From positions 1-8,631 of the forward strand of contig NZ_JNIV01000142.1 of the NCBI RefSeq assembly GCF_000701405.1: DNA of 8,631 bases, in the 5' to 3' direction. Shown here piece by piece: positions 7,601-8,631 of the stretch. The DNA comes from Deinococcus marmoris DSM 12784. Lineage in GTDB: Bacteria > Deinococcota > Deinococci > Deinococcales > Deinococcaceae. Both the position numbers and the translations under genes were made by a program. Positions within the stretch are counted from its first letter, which is position 1; every line of letters starts with the position of its first letter. The notes beneath the pieces are model-generated. The model made no database searches and was not told the origin of the DNA. It worked only from the letters and a program-made list of their open reading frames with translations.

Positions 7601-8062
7601 GAAGCCGTCGGTGATGCGCTCCAGGGTGGAAGTGAGTTGCTGCCTGATGCGCGCTTCCTGCTGACGGGCCTGCTCACGCGCGGTGACGTCGTTCTGAAAG
7701 CCCAGGAAGTGCGTGACGGTTCCCGCCGCGTCACGGATGGGGCTGAGCATCAGTTCGTTGTAGAACAACGAACCGTCCTTGCGGTAATTGCGCAGCACCG
7801 TGGTGACGCTTTGGCCCTGCAGCAGGGCGTCACGAATCTCCTGCCGGATGTCCTGATCGCGGTCCTGACCTTGCAGAAACCGGCAGTTGCGCCCGACGAT
7901 CTCGGCGGCCAGGTAGCCGCTGAGCCGCTCAAAGGCTGGGTTGACGAAAATGATCGGCAGGTCCGGCTGCTGTGCATCGGTAATCACGACGCCGGTGACG
8001 CTCGCGGCAAACGCCTGGCTCAGGAGATGGAGATCAGGTGATAGAGCGGGGTGAACGTCCAT
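4694..8062 (-). CDS. LOV/multi-PAS/GAF HD-GYP protein, probable blue-light-responsive c-di-GMP phosphodiesterase
   Basis: A 1122-residue soluble sensor. PAS1 (about 15-128) is a LOV domain: GRNCRFLQ at 57-64 with photo-adduct cysteine C60, flavin contacts N92 and N102 in RNYRKDG...YN, and Q123 in GFQND. PAS-like domains follow at about 142-245, 253-368, 378-495, 512-622 and 630-746, most ending in a DIT/DVT signature; the third and fourth are near duplicates. A short coiled coil (746-770), a GAF domain (about 772-925) and an HD-GYP domain (about 935-1118) complete it. The HD-GYP ligands are present: H961, H993-D994, H1022, H1046-H1047, D1075, with the DGSGYP signature at 1051-1056. HD-GYP enzymes hydrolyse c-di-GMP, so light or ligand signals would set its activity. 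The start is fixed by AGGAGG (8067-8072) four bases before the ATG. It converges on the broken GGDEF gene. Confidence 0.95.
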   Translation of the reverse strand: MDVHPALSPDLHLLSQAFAASVTGVVITDAQQPDLPIIFVNPAFERLSGYLAAEIVGRNCRFLQGQDRDQDIRQEIRDALLQGQSVTTVLRNYRKDGSLFYNELMLSPIRDAAGTVTHFLGFQNDVTAREQARQQEARIRQQLTSTLERITDGFVSFDQDWNVTYVNAAAAAMTGRQPTETLGQNHFDLFPLSTHAPLGLALQKAQESGTVQHLLNHSAMGKQTDVTIYPGEDGVSMFIRDVTETRVAQQERQISQERFARVFETSPVAIFITRQSDKRFLEVNAEFSRQSGYTREEILGHSSQDLGLWADSADREVAWSMVDGDLPIRSREIPFRSRSGEDVYGVLSIIPMEVAGEACVIGFVRDITEEKQASNQFQASEERFARVFEASPVAIVVADLKSGHYLDVNAEFLRQSGYSREDVIGHTPFDLNIWVNLSELEDVGRTLQEEGKVLNREVQFRLKSGAVADTVISVVPVTIDGEACVATLIRDITVEKRARQALIESELHARTIAAELQHTLDLSVDLIASVGLDNRFLSVSAASSRILGYAPEELLGHSALDFIHPDDRAETFTEARYIRSEEVPTTFQNRYLHKNGSVVWLEWSSMVLPGDGIVYGVGRDVTQRRAADEDRAFLAAIVQASHNAIIGVSLDHTIRSWNPGAEELYGHTAEEAIGQPITFIVPADFHALELELMERASQGFRDPPFEGNRVTKNGEQIQVMVTISPILDAAGQVIGVSKIARNITALRKAEQEIQVLNEDLQRQLRSITGLRKIDHSIAASADLDVTLGLVLDNVRQQLGMDVATVLLFDPHRKTLTYTVTRGFYAEKLENSGTKLGVGLAGSAALIQQPISLTDLTHASALPAWRDVVRNEGLTAYYAVPLLSKGQVVGVLEVLHHQAWPLSLDWLSTLETLADQAAIAIDHARLVTELERSNVELRSAYDKNIEGWARALDLRDHETEGHSRRVTEMTHALCAALGFTPEQLIHVRRGALLHDIGKMGIPDAVLLKPGKLTEDEWSLMKKHPKYAAELLTPIEFLHPALEIPQNHHEKWDGSGYPRGLQGEAIPLAARAFAVVDVYDALMSDRPYRQAWTREKTMDHIQSGSGLHFDPEVVEVFVQMMEQP

Positions 8063-8098
8063 GGCTCCTCCTGAATGCGGCGTTGTGGTTCATGGGCG

Positions 8099-8127
8099 AG
8101 GATAGTGCCGAAAGTTGCTCGCCTCAA
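8099..8127 (-). promoter_or_regulatory. candidate sigma-70-type promoter of the LOV/HD-GYP gene
   Basis: On the minus strand, TTGAGG (8122-8127) and TATCCT (8099-8104) are separated by 17 bp, each matching the consensus at four of six positions. Transcription would start near 8092, about 30 bases before the ATG. A 10-bp palindrome CTCAATTGAG (8123-8132) overlaps the -35 box and could be an operator. Prediction from sequence only. Confidence 0.4.
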
Positions 8128-8132
8128 TTGAG

Positions 8133-8288
8133 AAAACGCTCACTGACAGAGCGGACGTACCTCACTGCCCGGATGTGGATGCCCCATTTGCTGTGGTCGT
8201 GATCGTTCCAAGTGGTGAGAGATGGTTTGTCAGGGGGCAGGGCGTGGAGCATAGCCCGCCGCTGCGGCCACCTCGGAGGACGGAGAAA
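8133..8288. other. intergenic stretch without a recognised gene
   Basis: Between the minus-strand promoter and the ATG at 8289 I see no convincing coding frame. It contains a short inverted repeat CGCTC/GAGCG (8137-8141 and 8149-8153). It should hold the promoter for the plus-strand gene that appears to begin at 8289, but no clear -35/-10 pair stands out. GGAGG (8275-8279) is that gene's putative ribosome-binding site. Confidence 0.4.
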
Positions 8289-8290
8289 AT

Positions 8291-8299
8291 GCTCCCGGC
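8291..8299. repeat. target-site duplication, left copy
   Basis: GCTCCCGGC immediately abuts the left terminal inverted repeat of the MITE-like element and is repeated exactly at its right end. Confidence 0.85.
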
Positions 8300-8535
8300 T
8301 TCAGTACTGGACAACTTCACTTTTTCGTCGTCCAGATCGGCAGAAAGCTTGATATGAGCAACGATCCCGTCTGGGACAAGAAATGCGCTGAGAACAGCTT
8401 CTGATCTCAAGCGCTTGTCGGCTCTGTCAGGAGGCGGCACGATGGATACAACGTTCTCTCAAACGTCATCCAAGCGACGAGCAAAGGCTTTTTCGCGTGC
8501 CAGTGAAGCTTAAATCCAAGTTGTCCGGTACTGAA
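8300..8535. mobile_element. 236-bp MITE-like non-autonomous insertion
   Basis: The ends are 18-bp terminal inverted repeats with one mismatch: TTCAGTACTGGACAACTT (8300-8317) and AAGTTGTCCGGTACTGAA (8518-8535). A perfect 9-bp direct repeat flanks them, a classic target duplication. The interior encodes no recognisable transposase. A 23-codon ORF (ATG 8442 to TAA 8511-8513) has a strong AGGAGG at 8429-8434 and ends four bases before the right repeat. It may be a relic of the parent element or fortuitous. Nine-base duplications are made by some IS4-group and other DDE elements, so an active IS with the same ends elsewhere in the genome is expected. The family cannot be assigned from the window. 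Confidence 0.82.
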
Positions 8536-8544
8536 GCTCCCGGC
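8536..8544. repeat. target-site duplication, right copy
   Basis: GCTCCCGGC directly follows the right terminal inverted repeat and is identical to 8291-8299. The bases outside both copies differ, so the duplication is exactly nine bases. Confidence 0.85.
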
Positions 8545-8631
8545 ATCGCCCGCAGGGATTATTTGTGGGCACAACCAACTGGAACCTCTGAGGGAAGAAG
8601 AGAGTGACCAAGTGATGTGGGTAGGGTTTAG

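Larger units (their letters stand above)
8289..8631 (+). pseudogene. unidentified gene interrupted just after its start by a MITE-like element (3' end outside window)
   Basis: ATG at 8289 follows GGAGG (8275-8279) with nine bases between. In the present sequence the frame reaches TGA at 8355-8357 inside the inserted element. Removing the element and one target copy joins codons from 8289-8299 to 8545 onward and gives an open frame to the window edge, beginning MLPASPAGIICGHNQLEPLR, about 33 codons in total. I do not recognise this protein. Evidence for a real gene is the good ribosome site and the clean reconstructed frame, but 30 open codons can occur by chance. Confidence 0.35.

Noticed and set aside
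7424..8041. Plus-strand frame of 205 aa opposite the LOV/PAS2 region
   Set aside because: The minus strand carries clear LOV motifs; the plus-strand product has no recognisable features.
8115..8357. Plus-strand 80-aa frame
   Set aside because: It starts without a ribosome site and ends inside the inserted element; the better reading is a start at 8289 of an interrupted gene.
8162..8440. Minus-strand 92-aa frame near the right edge
   Set aside because: It spans the left boundary of the MITE-like insertion and has no clear homology or start signal, so it is most likely chance.
1..8631. tRNA, rRNA, CRISPR array or riboswitch
   Set aside because: No cloverleaf, conserved rRNA block, regularly spaced repeats or known aptamer signature was seen on reading.

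Overview
The window looks chromosomal, from a GC-rich (roughly 60 percent) bacterium. A Deinococcus or close relative is the best guess. This rests on the pairing of multi-PAS/GAF HD-GYP and GAF-GGDEF proteins with a receiver/HEAT/glycosyltransferase operon, and on abundant small intergenic repeats and IS-derived debris. It is a judgement from protein style, not a database match.

Layout. Positions 1-198 hold the C-terminal end of an unrecognised protein. Positions 199-688 are a gene-free stretch with several inverted repeats. A tight plus-strand operon follows (689-3710): a stand-alone response-regulator receiver, a two-helix membrane-anchored HEAT-repeat protein (2 nt gap), and a processive-type family 2 glycosyltransferase (ATGA overlap). 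Next is an AT-richer, damaged segment (3711-3866) and a decayed GAF-GGDEF diguanylate cyclase gene. The GAF domain has lost its first half, and the GGDEF domain is frameshifted near its end by a 7-bp tandem duplication. The ancestral stop codon of this gene and the stop codon of the convergent minus-strand gene both lie inside one perfect 17-bp-stem hairpin (4662-4697). The minus-strand gene (4694-8062) encodes a 1122-residue sensor: a LOV-type first PAS domain with all the key flavin-binding residues, five further PAS-like domains, GAF, and an HD-GYP domain with its metal ligands intact. Its upstream region carries a plausible promoter. Beyond that is a 236-bp MITE-like element with 18-bp terminal inverted repeats and a perfect 9-bp target duplication, which appears to have landed right after the start codon of another gene running off the window.

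How it may work together (inference). The operon looks like a membrane polysaccharide synthase under phospho-signal control, with the HEAT protein as a possible adaptor. Next to it lie a c-di-GMP synthesis gene and a c-di-GMP degradation gene in convergent orientation. The degradation gene is intact and looks blue-light sensing; the synthesis gene is broken. The glycosyltransferase has no PilZ domain, so any c-di-GMP control of it would need another receptor.
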